IMG/VR virus record: IMGVR_UViG_3300035190_000062
Span: 1 to 38,929 of that record
Source: a virus
Length of the DNA: 38,929 nucleotides
Strand: one strand, 5' to 3'
Shown here: positions 38,705 to 38,929 of the stretch, one piece after another
How positions within the stretch are numbered: the stretch's first letter is position 1
How the letters are laid out: every line of letters begins with the position of its first letter
Translations under genes and position numbers: made by a program
Notes under the pieces: model-generated
Databases searched by the model: none
Told to the model about the DNA's origin: nothing
What the model saw: the letters and a program-made list of their open reading frames with translations, nothing else

Positions 38705-38929
38705 TTATAGCCCAAGTGCCTTCAAGTCATCAGCAGTTAAACCAAGTGCCTCAAGTTTTGCCGTTGCGCTTGCTTTATCCGCTGCCATTTGTGCATCTTG
38801 CGCTGCTTTCCAAGCATCATATTGAGCAAAGCCTGCGTCAAATTGTGCTTTAGTAATTGGCTCACACTCAAGGAATATAACGCCTTCGTAATCATTGCCG
38901 TGGATTGCCCAGCCACCTTGCGGAATTAA
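38705..38929 (-). CDS. Small tail-region protein, C-terminal part (gene cut by contig ends)
   Basis: This is the continuation of the gene that starts at base 157 on the minus strand. It holds residues 11-84 of the 84-aa product and ends with TAA at 38705-38707. The middle is Ala/Lys/Asp-rich and predicted helical. The last residues (TADDLKALGL) resemble the end of the 90-aa product at 37717-37989. Its partial appearance is an artefact of the linear ends, not a broken gene. Confidence 0.85.
   Translation of the reverse strand, partial: LIPQGGWAIHGNDYEGVIFLECEPITKAQFDAGFAQYDAWKAAQDAQMAADKASATAKLEALGLTADDLKALGL
38803..38929. repeat. Terminal direct repeat, right copy (circle closure)
   Basis: Exact copy of bases 1-127. 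Joining base 38802 to base 1 restores an uninterrupted 84-codon gene across the junction, which supports circularity. Confidence 0.95.

Overview
The window is most likely a complete, circularly closed genome of a podovirus-like tailed phage infecting an actinobacterium. Bases 1-127 are repeated exactly at 38803-38929, so the unique circle is 38,802 bp and one small gene is cut by the linear ends. The host guess rests on three items in the early operon: a WhiB-like iron-sulfur regulator, a protein resembling the actinobacterial DUF4192 family, and a sigma-like factor. The DNA is A+T-rich by eye, which would fit the small streamlined freshwater actinobacteria, but that last step is inference. 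I see no integrase, repressor, tRNA, CRISPR array or DNA polymerase. The phage looks lytic and dependent on the host replicative polymerase.

Layout. A control region without secure genes (21071-21995) separates two divergent transcription units. Leftward (minus strand, 21070 to 157, continuing through the circle junction from 38929 down to 32392) lies one long, tightly coupled virion and lysis unit. In order it holds: large terminase, portal, a proteasome/HslV-like Ntn hydrolase, two small proteins, a 1782-aa protein plus three further helical proteins (probable internal/ejection proteins), scaffold, an N4-gp56-like major capsid protein, a run of tiny lysine-rich proteins, a connector-like protein, several tail-fibre genes with shared modules, a glycosyltransferase, a tail-nozzle-like protein, and a lysis cassette (TM/coiled-coil protein, M15 peptidase endolysin, holin-like protein). 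The lack of a tape-measure gene and the large internal-protein cassette favour a short-tailed phage.

Rightward (plus strand, 21996-32309) lies the early/replication unit. It holds two leader genes ended by a strong terminator, a chain of six micro-genes, a secreted lytic-transglycosylase-like protein, DUF4192-like and DUF932-like proteins, a RecB/Cas4-like nuclease, a zinc-finger protein, a DnaB/RecA-like ATPase, a PD-(D/E)XK resolvase-like nuclease, a primase split into two overlapping reading frames, a DUF1599-like protein, a sigma-like factor, three zinc/iron-sulfur proteins including WhiB, and a second small nuclease-like protein. The two units converge at paired terminator hairpins (32313-32380).

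Points most worth following: the Ntn hydrolase in the slot normally held by the prohead protease; the split primase; a leader RNA with two mutually exclusive hairpins upstream of the early operon; the lysine-rich micro-gene cluster behind the capsid gene; and the early-operon secreted transglycosylase.
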